From: Spirochaetaceae bacterium
GTDB taxonomy: Bacteria; Spirochaetota; Spirochaetia; Treponematales; Rectinemataceae
Assembly (NCBI GenBank): GCA_025355995.1
Contig: JANXYQ010000074.1
Coordinates: 1 to 60,443 of the forward strand
Reading direction: 5' to 3'
DNA: 60,443 nucleotides
The notes beneath the pieces are model-generated. The model was not told the DNA's origin. It worked only from the letters and a program-made list of their open reading frames with translations, and ran no database searches. The position numbers were made by a program, and so were the translations under genes. Of this stretch, positions 1 through 6,753 are shown piece by piece (positions within the stretch are counted from its first letter, which is position 1; each line of letters starts with the position of its first letter).

Positions 1-68
1 ACCGTGGATCCGGCTTCATGCTCGGCCAGGATTTTGATGATCTGCTCTTCCGTGTACTGCTTTTTCAT
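1..68 (-). CDS. IS3-family transposase OrfA, N-terminus only
   Basis: The frame starts at ATG 66-68 behind a good ribosome site (AAAGGAG) and reads MKKQYTEEQIIKILAEHE before leaving the window. This matches the start of the helix-turn-helix OrfA protein of IS3-family elements, which binds the element ends and is normally followed by an overlapping OrfB with the DDE integrase domain. Only 22 codons are visible, so the subgroup cannot be given. Confidence 0.65.
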   Translation of the reverse strand, partial: MKKQYTEEQIIKILAEHEAGST

Positions 69-136
69 ACCAGCTCCTTTTCGACAGGTTTCGAGCTGGA
101 TTTCACACATCTCGCTGGACTAGTTTTCGGGGCTCA
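1..136 (-). mobile_element. End of an IS3-family insertion sequence (partial)
   Basis: The 5' part of an IS3-type transposase gene runs off the left window edge. Read on the minus strand, the presumed terminal inverted repeat begins TGAGCCCCGAAAACTAGTCC with its outer end at 136, followed by about 65 bases of leader and the orfA start. A terminus starting TG and followed by a C-rich stretch is typical of IS3-family ends. The partner terminus lies outside the window, so the exact boundary and any target duplication cannot be confirmed here. Confidence 0.6.
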
Positions 137-138
137 GA

Positions 139-414
139 TCACAAACGGACTTTTTCGCTCGGGAGCTGGCGCTTCTCCTTTTTTCGGATGTACCAGTCAC
201 TTCCTTCATCGAAGAATCCAATAATAAGTGGAGCGAGAATGAGCGTTGGGCTCGCCTCCAGGAACGTTGTACGGTTTCGTCGTGCCCAGGCAATCGCCTT
301 GGGCTCAGTCTTCTCTGGCGACGAGTGCCAATGTTGGGGATCTTCAAGATAAGCAATACGGTATCGGCCATCGGACATGCGCTGGGCTCGAATGGCTTTT
401 AGTGGGCGGGGCAT
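139..414 (-). pseudogene. Truncated tyrosine-type site-specific integrase (N-terminal fragment)
   Basis: This 91-codon frame starts at ATG 414 and stops 3 bp outside the insertion sequence end at 136. The protein resembles the N-terminal and start of the core-binding part of phage or island integrases: a short substrate-mimic segment (DGRYRIAYLED) followed by a helix-rich region containing FFDEGSDWYIRKKEKR. The catalytic domain (R..HxxR..Y) is missing, so the gene is broken, most simply by the IS3 insertion. It lies 90 bp from a tRNA-derived direct repeat, the usual position for an island integrase. Assignment is by pattern only; another DNA-binding protein is possible. Confidence 0.5.
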
Positions 415-504
415 AGCTCAGGTTTATCATAACTAACTTGAATTGCAATAATATCACCATATCAAAATAAAAAGCCTTCCATAACAATGAGTTACAGAAG
501 ACTA

Positions 505-527
505 TTTAGCCCCTAGGAGAGTCGGAC
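505..527. repeat. Putative attachment site: copy of tRNA-Glu 3' end (distal copy)
   Basis: These 23 bp are identical to 704-726, which form the 3' end (T arm and acceptor stem) of the tRNA-Glu gene. Duplication of a tRNA 3' end next to an integrase fragment is the signature of tyrosine-recombinase integration. Only 176 bp separate the copies, so this is either a remnant or a stacked junction, not an intact island. Confidence 0.65.
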
Positions 528-703
528 CCTTCCGGCTTCGGACATCCTGTCCTCAGCCTCCAGGGCGCCTGCGCCCCTCGCGCCGGATCATCCGGCGCGC
601 CCTCATCCGCGCTCAAATGATCGCGCGTCTGAGGTACGGGGCTCCGGAGTCCGACTCTCCTGAAAATAAAAAAGCGAACCCGCCAGGTCGGCGGGTCCGC
701 TTT
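528..703. other. Spacer between the two tRNA-derived repeats
   Basis: No gene is visible in this stretch. It contains a palindrome at 579-599 (10-bp arms around one base), an inverted 13-bp copy of the tRNA T arm at 649-661 (complement of 515-527 and 713-725), and the A-rich side of the tRNA-Glu terminator from 668. An open frame on the minus strand here is GC-biased noise. Confidence 0.5.
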
Positions 704-706
704 TTT
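668..706 (-). terminator. Rho-independent terminator of tRNA-Glu
   Basis: A hairpin with 17-nt arms (668-684 and 690-706), one mismatch and a 5-nt loop. On the minus strand it begins directly after the tRNA discriminator base and ends in six T residues. The A6/T6 tracts on both sides make it bidirectional. Confidence 0.85.
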
Positions 707-726
707 AGCCCCTAGGAGAGTCGGAC
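704..726. repeat. Putative attachment site within the tRNA-Glu 3' end (tRNA-proximal copy)
   Basis: Identical to 505-527. It covers the tRNA discriminator, the acceptor 3' strand and part of the T arm, so recombination here leaves the tRNA intact. Confidence 0.65.
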
Positions 727-777
727 TCCTCTTTAAAGATTGAGAATCTTTTGTCCTAACCGATAGACGAAGGGGCC
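706..777 (-). tRNA. tRNA-Glu (anticodon CTC)
   Basis: The 72-nt gene folds fully. The acceptor stem is GGCCCCT with AGGGGCT plus discriminator A, and the D arm contains CGGTTAGG. The anticodon stem is AAAGA/TCTTT with loop TTCTCAA (CTC, reading GAG), and the T stem is AGGAG/CTCCT. The T loop reads TCCGACT, so the usual T at position 55 is C. No CCA is encoded. A terminator follows at once, and the 3' end is duplicated at 505-527 as a likely integration site. Confidence 0.9.
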
Positions 778-779
778 AT

Positions 780-818
780 CGAGAAGGAAATAATCTCATT
801 GAGATTATTTCCTTCTCG
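780..818. repeat. 39-bp perfect palindrome upstream of tRNA-Glu
   Basis: The arms 780-798 and 800-818 are perfect complements around a single central T at 799, and the sequence is A+T rich. It lies 2 bp upstream of the tRNA-Glu gene, where promoter elements would be expected. It could be a regulatory or processing hairpin or a mobile-element footprint. Confidence 0.8.
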
Positions 819-893
819 CGCTGAACTCGCGAAGCTCGTTCAGCGATTCATCGGGGTCGGGCTCGGTCGGGCCCTACCGCGTTATCGTCCTCT

Positions 894-925
894 GTAAAAG
901 ATCGGCGCCGCGGTTCTCGCGGCGC
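894..925 (-). terminator. Terminator of tRNA-Gln
   Basis: 8-bp perfect GC stem (905-912 with 918-925, 5-nt loop) followed on the minus strand by GATCTTTTACAG. It lies 19 nt after the tRNA-Gln 3' end. Confidence 0.75.
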
Positions 926-943
926 TTCCCCGGTCCCAGCTAG

Positions 944-1014
944 TTCCCCAGGGAGGATTTGAACCCCCACAAGCAGATCCAGAGTCTGCTGTGCTACCAT
1001 TACACAACCGGGGA
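944..1014 (-). tRNA. tRNA-Gln (anticodon CTG)
   Basis: The 71-nt gene has acceptor stem TCCCCGG with CTGGGGA (one G-T pair), discriminator A and D arm GTGTAATGGTAGCAC. The anticodon stem is GCAGA/TCTGC with loop CTCTGGA (CTG, reading CAG). The T arm is GGGGG-TTCAAAT-CCTCC. The 3' CCA is not encoded. A promoter overlaps the end of recJ, and a terminator follows. Confidence 0.9.
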
Positions 1015-1033
1015 AAGTACGAGCGATGCAGGT

Positions 1034-1063
1034 ACCTTACTTAAAATTCGAGCTTTTCGTCAA
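1034..1063 (-). promoter_or_regulatory. Promoter of tRNA-Gln
   Basis: On the minus strand, TTGACG (1058-1063) and TAAGGT (1034-1039) are separated by 18 nt, about 20 bp before the tRNA. The -35 box overlaps the recJ stop codon (1060-1062). Confidence 0.7.
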
Positions 1064-3198
1064 GTGGTCTTTCTGGCGTCGAATACCTCGAGCTGGGGCT
1101 GCTCCATGCCGTTGAAGCGGTTGATCGTGACCTTGAAGACGAGGTCGATCCGATCCCCCCTCTTGCTGTCGTAGTCGAAGGCGAAGTCGCGCTGGAGCCG
1201 CTGGGCGCCGTCCCAGAAGAGGGCCGGCCATTTGTGCTTGCCGAAATCGAGGGTGAGCTTGAGGTGGTTCTGCTCCTTCTTGCCGACGAGCTGGGCGTCG
1301 GCTATAGGCACGTTCCTGGCCAGGAAGACCAGGGGGTCGTTGGCCTCTCCGAAGGGCTCGAAGCGCTCCGAGACGGCGGCTATGTCGGGCTTGAGGTAGT
1401 CGTGGGGCAGCTCGGCGTCGATGTCGATGCTCTCCTCCCCGTCCTCGAGCTCGAGGGCCTCGCAGTAGGCCACCGTCCGCGCCTCGAACTCCGGCCAGTC
1501 CTTCATGCTCAGGCTGAAACCCGCCGCCGCGTCGTGGCCGCCGTAGTCGATGAAGAGGTCTGCGCAGGCCTCGAGGAAAGAGCTCACGGGGAAGCCGCGG
1601 ACCGAGCGTATGGAGCCGACGGCGGTGTCGTCCTCCTGGAAGCTGACGACTATGGCGGGAACCTTGAGGACGCCGGTCATCTTGGACGCGAGGAGGCCGG
1701 TGATGCCGCGGTGCACGTCGGCGGAGCCCACGAGCGCGAGCTTGTCCCCGCGCGCGGGGAGGCTCGCCCGCGCCAGCGGATAGATGATGTCCCAGGTCTC
1801 GCCGCCGAGGCGCCTGCGTTCGACGTTCATCTGGATGACCTCGTCGGCGAAGGCCTCCCGCTCGGGCCGGGTCGGCGCGCAGAGGAGGGAGACCGCCTTG
1901 TCGGCGGCGCCCATGCGGCCGGCCGCGTTGATGGTGGGAGTGACCTGCCAGGCTATGTCGCCCGCGCCGAGCCGCTTGCCGAGGAGGTTGTTCTTCTGGA
2001 AGAGCTCGGAGAGGCCGGGTCGGGGCTTCGCGTTGAGGGCCGCGAGGCCGCGGCGGACGAGGATGCGGTTCTCGTCGAGCAGTGGCATGATGTCGGCGAT
2101 TGTGCCCAGGGCGACGAGCTGGAGGGCGAGGAGGTCGTCCTCGCCGAACCAGTCGGCCTTCTTGAGCGCGAAGGAGACGAAGAGGTTCTCGAGGACGTCG
2201 ATCTCCTCGAGGGTCTCGCTCGAGTAGCGCCCTATCCTGGAGAGCTCCTTCAGCCTGAGGAGGCTCTGGCCCTTCGTCTGTGGGATGTACTCCCCGGCGT
2301 CGGGGGCGAGGTCGTAGAAGAGGACTTCCGCCCCCTTGCCCAGGGCCTTCTCGAGGAGGCGGCGCTGGAGGGCTCCGTCCCAGACGAAGATCTGCCTGCC
2401 TTGGAGGAAGGGGACCAGGCGCGTCCGGCCCAGGTCCACCATGCCGGGGACTATGGTCTCGCTGATGCGGCCGGTCGGGGCGAGGTTGGAGAGCCTGACC
2501 GCCTCGACGGTGTAGGCCTCGTTGACGGGCCTGACGTTGAGGAGGGCGATCTGCTGCTTGTAGATGCCCGTGCGGGCGAGCTTGAGGGCCGAGGCGAGCT
2601 TGTAGACCACGCCGCAGCCCGCGAGGTCGCGGAAGGGGTAGCCGGAGTCCGGCAGCTTGGGGTCTATGACGGCGAGGGCGGCGGGAGGGTCGCCCGCCTG
2701 CAGGCGATGGTGGTCCGCGACGATGACGTCGATGCCCAGGGCGGAGGCGCGCTCGATCTCGTCGTGGTTGGATATGCCGCAATCGACGGTGATAATGAGG
2801 GTGCCCCCCGCCGCGGCGAATTCCTCGACGGCCGCGACGGAGAGGCCGTAGGGTTCCTTGGCCAAGGGCACTCGCCAGGCGGCCTCGATGCCGGCCTCGC
2901 GCAGGGCCTCCACCATCAGCACCGTGCTCGTCACGCCGTCCGTGTCGCGGTCGCCGAACACGAGGACCTTCTCGCCCTCGTCGGCGGCGAGGAGGATGCG
3001 GTCCACGGCGTCCTCCATCTGCGCGAACAGGAAGGGATTGCGCAGGTAGCGCGGGTCGTCCTCGAGGAAATACAGGAGCTGGGCCGGGTCGGTGATGCCT
3101 CGGCGCGCGAGGATCGACGAGGTGAGCAGGTCGAGGCCGTAGCGAGAGGAGAGTTCCTTGACCGACTGCGGGGAGACTTCCTTCTTGTTCCAGTTCAT
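1060..3198 (-). CDS. recJ: Single-stranded-DNA-specific exonuclease RecJ
   Basis: RecJ degrades single-stranded DNA 5' to 3' in recombination and mismatch or base-excision repair in the cytoplasm. The 712-residue protein keeps the DHH-family metal motifs: GDRDTDG near residue 82 (the GDxDxDG motif) and ADHH near 160. It also has DPKLPDSGYPFRDLAGCGVVYK and a C-terminal nucleic-acid-binding half with a VRGFPVSSFLEAC segment and GGHDAAAGFSL. Roughly residues 215-350, between LAGCGVVYK and LVALGTIADIMPL, form a large insert absent from E. coli-type RecJ. The gene starts 10 bp after the phosphorylase stop, with AAGG as ribosome site, so the two form an operon. Confidence 0.93.
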   Translation of the reverse strand: MNWNKKEVSPQSVKELSSRYGLDLLTSSILARRGITDPAQLLYFLEDDPRYLRNPFLFAQMEDAVDRILLAADEGEKVLVFGDRDTDGVTSTVLMVEALREAGIEAAWRVPLAKEPYGLSVAAVEEFAAAGGTLIITVDCGISNHDEIERASALGIDVIVADHHRLQAGDPPAALAVIDPKLPDSGYPFRDLAGCGVVYKLASALKLARTGIYKQQIALLNVRPVNEAYTVEAVRLSNLAPTGRISETIVPGMVDLGRTRLVPFLQGRQIFVWDGALQRRLLEKALGKGAEVLFYDLAPDAGEYIPQTKGQSLLRLKELSRIGRYSSETLEEIDVLENLFVSFALKKADWFGEDDLLALQLVALGTIADIMPLLDENRILVRRGLAALNAKPRPGLSELFQKNNLLGKRLGAGDIAWQVTPTINAAGRMGAADKAVSLLCAPTRPEREAFADEVIQMNVERRRLGGETWDIIYPLARASLPARGDKLALVGSADVHRGITGLLASKMTGVLKVPAIVVSFQEDDTAVGSIRSVRGFPVSSFLEACADLFIDYGGHDAAAGFSLSMKDWPEFEARTVAYCEALELEDGEESIDIDAELPHDYLKPDIAAVSERFEPFGEANDPLVFLARNVPIADAQLVGKKEQNHLKLTLDFGKHKWPALFWDGAQRLQRDFAFDYDSKRGDRIDLVFKVTINRFNGMEQPQLEVFDARKTT

Positions 3199-3208
3199 TA
3201 TGCCGCCT

Positions 3209-4519
3209 TCATAGAGCGCTTATTTCCTTGATGACGAGCGGCCGCTCGGGCGGAGGCGCGGCCGCGAAGGAGAAGGCCGAGGCTATGAGGCCCCTCGCCG
3301 CCTCGAGGGAGGCCGCGTCCCTGCCGTAGACGGCGCAGATCGCCTCGCCCGCGACGACGGCGTCGCCCGTCTTCTTCGCGAAGACGAAGCCGACGTCGGG
3401 GAAGACCGGATCGGTGGTCTTGTCGCGGCCCACGCCAAGGTACACGCCGGCGAGGCCGATCTTGTAGGCGTCGATCCCGGCGACGAAGCCGCCCGTGGCG
3501 GCGAGGACGTCGTAGGAGAAGCGTGACCTCAGCTTCCCGCGAAGCTCGAGGAGGCGCTCGACCTGGCCGCCCTGACTGCGGACGTTGGCGAGGAAGAGCT
3601 CCTTCGCGATGCCCGACTTTATCGCCTTGCGGCAGAGCCTTTCGCCCTCGCCCAGGTCCTTCGCGGCGCCGCCGGCGATGAGCATCCAGGCGCCGAGGCG
3701 GTAGGTCACCTCCATGAGGTCGTCCGGGCCGAAGCCCTCGAGGCAGTCGAGGGTCTCCTCGATCTCGAGGAAATTCCCGACCTTGAGGCCGAGGGGCTCG
3801 GTCATGTCGGTTATCACCCCGACGATGCGCTTGCCCATCGCCGTGCCGGTGCTCACGAGGCTGCGGGCGAGGGCCTCGGCCCGCTCGGGCGTCTTCATGA
3901 AGGCCCCGGGTCCGGACTTGACGTCGAACACGAGGGCTTCGGCTCCCTCGGCCACCTTCTTGGAGAGGATCGAGGCGGTGATCAGTGGAATGGACTCGAC
4001 GGTCCCCGTGACGTCGCGCAGCGAATAGAGCTTCTTGTCCGCGGGGACGGTCTCGGCCGTCTGGCCCGTCATGGCGAAGCCGTCGCGGGACAGGAAGTCG
4101 CGGAATTCGGCCTCGGAGAGGCCGGTGCGGTAACCGGGTATGGACTCGAGCTTGTCGAGGGTGCCGCCCGTGTGCCCCAGGGCCCTGCCCGACATCATCG
4201 GTACCTTGAGCCCGCAGGCGGCGACCATGGGCGCGAGGACGAGAGAGACCTTGTCGCCGACGCCGCCGGTCGAATGCTTGTCGACGAAGGGGCCCGCGAT
4301 TCCCGAGAGGTCCATGGTCTTGCCCGAGCGGAGCATCACGTCGGTGAGGTCGGCGGTCTCGGCCGGGCTCATGCCCTTGAAGAAGACCGCCATCGCCCAA
4401 GCCGAGACCTGGTAATCGGGCACGGTGCCCGCGACGTAACCGTTTATCAGGGAGGCTATCTCCTCGCGGGAGAGCTCCCCCCCGTCTCGCTTCTTCATGA
4501 TGATGTCGACTGCTCGCAT
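3209..4519 (-). CDS. pdp: Pyrimidine-nucleoside (thymidine) phosphorylase
   Basis: Catalyses phosphate-dependent cleavage of thymidine, deoxyuridine and possibly uridine into base and sugar 1-phosphate, for salvage. The 436 residues fit the family length. Visible signatures are the helical N-domain, the phosphate and substrate loop KHSTGGVGDK (about residue 79) and SGRALGHTGGTLDKLESIPG (about 107). The C-terminal domain is present. It is the first gene of an operon with recJ. Whether it is PyNP-like (uridine accepted) or a strict thymidine phosphorylase (deoA) cannot be settled from sequence. The HAD nucleotidase and uracil phosphoribosyltransferase-like genes nearby fit a pyrimidine-salvage theme. 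Confidence 0.92.
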   Translation of the reverse strand: MRAVDIIMKKRDGGELSREEIASLINGYVAGTVPDYQVSAWAMAVFFKGMSPAETADLTDVMLRSGKTMDLSGIAGPFVDKHSTGGVGDKVSLVLAPMVAACGLKVPMMSGRALGHTGGTLDKLESIPGYRTGLSEAEFRDFLSRDGFAMTGQTAETVPADKKLYSLRDVTGTVESIPLITASILSKKVAEGAEALVFDVKSGPGAFMKTPERAEALARSLVSTGTAMGKRIVGVITDMTEPLGLKVGNFLEIEETLDCLEGFGPDDLMEVTYRLGAWMLIAGGAAKDLGEGERLCRKAIKSGIAKELFLANVRSQGGQVERLLELRGKLRSRFSYDVLAATGGFVAGIDAYKIGLAGVYLGVGRDKTTDPVFPDVGFVFAKKTGDAVVAGEAICAVYGRDAASLEAARGLIASAFSFAAAPPPERPLVIKEISAL

Positions 4520-4733
4520 GGTTCATCCTCCATCGATACGCCGGCGGCCTGGCCGGGCGCTTCAATCAGCCTTCAATATACGGACAGATCGACGCTTCGC
4601 AGCTCAGTATACACCGCCCCGGCCCTTCGAAGCTCGGACTTGTACAACGAACAGCGCCCGATGGTCCAGGTGCCCGCGGGGGCGGCCGGGCCAGTAGCGA
4701 GCCTCGGGAGGGGGGGGAGGGCCATGAAGCACC

Positions 4734-5507
4734 TCACGGGAAGGGACCCTCCGAGCCGAGGGTTCCAGCCCCCAGCGAGGCGAGGGGCGATTCCGCCGCG
4801 CTCCTCGCGAGGGCGAAGAGCAGGACCCTGAGTATCTCGAGGGTCTCGGGGAGGACGACCAGCCGTACGGCGTCGGCGTAACTGAGCTCCAGCACGCGGG
4901 TCAGCCAGCGCAGGACGCCGGTGCCCAGGGGCAGCACGCGCTCCTCCCTGGCCGCGCAATCGGGGCAGAGGAAGGCTTCCAGGGCGAAAGAATAGGCGCC
5001 CCCTTGGGAGGGACGGAGCTCCGCGCCGCAGCTCGAGCAGCTGGTGGGGTCGGGGCCCAGCCCGATCAGCTCGAGGTAGCGCCAGAGGAATTGCATGAGG
5101 GGCGGCCCGGCCGCTCTCAAGGGACAGGAATCGAGGGCGGTAAGGCAGTGGAGGGACAGGTCGAGGACCTGCCGGTAATCGCCTCCGCCCCCCGAGGTCT
5201 TGACGAGGAGCTCGGCGACCAACCCAGCCGACCAGAGCCGATCGAGCTCGTCCCTGAGCGCCGGGAAGGAATCCCTGACCTCGAAGTCGGAGAGCTTCTG
5301 GAAGTCCTTCACCGGGTCGAGGTAGACGAAGGCCCTGCCAGCCCCGTAGGGCGCCGCGAGGGAGCGCAGCTTGGACTTGGGTCCCCCGAAGACGAAGACG
5401 TCGACCAGCCCGGCCTCCGCCGTGAGCAGGGTGAGGATCCGGGAGCCCCCGGGGCTCTCCCTTGCGCGCAGGATGAGGGCTTCGTAGACCAGGTTCCTCG
5501 TCGGCAC
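4734..5507 (-). CDS. recO: DNA repair protein RecO
   Basis: RecO anneals single strands and helps RecR load RecA onto SSB-coated DNA. The 257-residue protein starts with the OB-fold N-domain (EALILRARE, LTLLTAEAGLVDVFVFGGPKSK). A mid-protein four-cysteine zinc site (CSSC and CPDC, about residues 153-180) and a helical C-domain follow. The chosen start is GTG 5505-5507; only 7 nt separate it from a -10 box, so the message is probably leaderless. It is divergent from the HAD gene. Confidence 0.88.
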   Translation of the reverse strand: MPTRNLVYEALILRARESPGGSRILTLLTAEAGLVDVFVFGGPKSKLRSLAAPYGAGRAFVYLDPVKDFQKLSDFEVRDSFPALRDELDRLWSAGLVAELLVKTSGGGGDYRQVLDLSLHCLTALDSCPLRAAGPPLMQFLWRYLELIGLGPDPTSCSSCGAELRPSQGGAYSFALEAFLCPDCAAREERVLPLGTGVLRWLTRVLELSYADAVRLVVLPETLEILRVLLFALARSAAESPLASLGAGTLGSEGPFP

Positions 5508-5514
5508 GCCGAGG

Positions 5515-5544
5515 AGTATCCGGCGCGCTCGCCGGCGCTGTCAA
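5515..5544 (-). promoter_or_regulatory. Promoter of recO (leaderless type)
   Basis: TTGACA (5539-5544), an 18-nt spacer and GATACT (5515-5520) read on the minus strand. The GTG start is 7 nt downstream, with no Shine-Dalgarno site. Confidence 0.7.
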
Positions 5545-5558
5545 TCGGCCGGGCCGCC

Positions 5559-5588
5559 TTGTAGGCGAACGCCCAGCCGTGCTATTAA
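5559..5588 (+). promoter_or_regulatory. Promoter of the HAD phosphatase gene (leaderless type)
   Basis: TTGTAG (5559-5564), an 18-nt spacer and TATTAA (5583-5588), followed after 6 nt by the ATG at 5595. There is no ribosome site. It lies back to back with the recO promoter. Confidence 0.6.
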
Positions 5589-5594
5589 CTGGGC

Positions 5595-6239
5595 ATGCTC
5601 CGCCTCATCCTCCTGGACCTCGACAATACCCTCTATCCCGAGTCCCTCGGCATGGACCGCGACATAGTCAGGCGCATGAACGAATATGTCGCCGGCTATC
5701 TCGGGATATCGGAGCGCGCGGCCCTCGAGCTGCGGCGGGAGCGGGCGAGGAACTATGGCACGACCCTCGAGTGGCTCATCGCGGAGCAGGGCTTCGCCGA
5801 CCCCGAAGCCTTCTTCGCCGCCGTGCATCCCGAGGGCGAGGAGTACTGCATAGCGGTCGACCCCGAGCTCGCCCGAACCCTCGACGCGGTCGAGCTACCC
5901 AAGGCCGTCCTCACCAACAGTCCCTCGGAGCACGCGCACCGAGTGCTCCGTAAGCTCGGCGTCGCCGACCGCTTCGCGGCGATCTACGACATCCGCTTCA
6001 ACTCCCTCAAGGGCAAGCCCTGGCCCGAAGCCTATCGCCGCGCCTGCGAGGCCTCCGGCGTCGGGGTCGACGAGGTCCTCTTCGTCGACGACATGCCTAA
6101 GTACGCGCGCGGCTTCCTGGACCTGGGCGGGAAGGCCCTCCTCGTCGACGAGGCGGACCGCTTCGGCGGCGAGGGACTACCTCGCATCCGCGGCCTCGCC
6201 GAGCTCCCCGCCTACGTAGCCTCGCTCGTTCTCGCTTGA
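5595..6239 (+). CDS. HAD-superfamily phosphatase, pyrimidine 5'-nucleotidase type
   Basis: The 214-residue protein carries the HAD motifs in order: DLDNTLYP (motif I, nucleophile Asp near residue 8), LTNSP (motif II, about 105), the lysine in KGKPWPEAY (about 139) and FVDDMPKYARG (motif IV, about 162). The DxDNTLYP form of motif I is typical of the SDT1/PHM8 group of pyrimidine nucleotidases, which hydrolyse UMP, CMP and related nucleotides. Neighbouring pyrimidine-salvage genes support this, but substrate choice is an inference. Confidence 0.8.
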   Translation: MLRLILLDLDNTLYPESLGMDRDIVRRMNEYVAGYLGISERAALELRRERARNYGTTLEWLIAEQGFADPEAFFAAVHPEGEEYCIAVDPELARTLDAVELPKAVLTNSPSEHAHRVLRKLGVADRFAAIYDIRFNSLKGKPWPEAYRRACEASGVGVDEVLFVDDMPKYARGFLDLGGKALLVDEADRFGGEGLPRIRGLAELPAYVASLVLA

Positions 6240-6312
6240 CGGCCACTACCTGCGGGTTTAGTCTTGGCCGGCCGGTCCCCTAGGCCGGCTCGCTCGCGAA
6301 GGAGGGCCGGTC

Positions 6313-6753
6313 GTGGCCTGTTCGATCACCGAAGCCTGTATCGGGTGCACGGCCTGCGCCCGAGCCTGCCCCGTCTCCGCGATCGCCGGCGAGAAGGGTT
6401 CCCTGCACGCGATCAATCCGAGCCGCTGCATCGAGTGCGAGGCCTGCGGGCGAGTCTGCCCCAAGTCCGCCGTGCTCGATCCCGAGGGTCGTTCGGTCGC
6501 GCGCCTCGCCAGGCCCGAATGGGCCAAGCCCGTCTTCGACCTGTCGCGCTGCATCTCCTGCGGAGCCTGCGCCGATAAATGCCCCGTATCCTGCATCGAG
6601 CTCGAGGGCGGCAGGGCCGGCGGCCTCGACTGCCGGCCTCGCCTCGCGCGGCCGGGCGCTTGCGTCTCCTGCGGATATTGCGCCTTCTACTGCCCGATGT
6701 CTTGCATCGAGATACTCGCCCCGACCGCCGTCGGGACCGAGGTCGCGCCATGA
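6313..6753 (+). CDS. Polyferredoxin with four 4Fe-4S motifs
   Basis: The 146-residue protein has four consecutive CxxCxxCxxxC(P) motifs: CIGCTACARACP (from residue 9), CIECEACGRVCP, CISCGACADKCP and CVSCGYCAFYCP. It is therefore an electron carrier with up to four cubane clusters. The start is GTG 6313 behind AAGGAGGG. Its stop overlaps the start of the oxidoreductase gene (ATGA), so it is almost certainly the redox partner or small subunit of that enzyme. Most AOR-associated ferredoxins of this type also carry four clusters. Confidence 0.9.
   Translation: MACSITEACIGCTACARACPVSAIAGEKGSLHAINPSRCIECEACGRVCPKSAVLDPEGRSVARLARPEWAKPVFDLSRCISCGACADKCPVSCIELEGGRAGGLDCRPRLARPGACVSCGYCAFYCPMSCIEILAPTAVGTEVAP

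Noticed and set aside
528-703. A further tRNA or RNA gene between the repeats
   Set aside because: No cloverleaf can be drawn; the T-arm-like piece is only an inverted copy without an acceptor or anticodon arm.
1234-3231. Long plus-strand open frame opposite recJ
   Set aside because: It mirrors the recJ codons in a GC-rich genome, has no ribosome site or family resemblance, and recJ motifs are clear.
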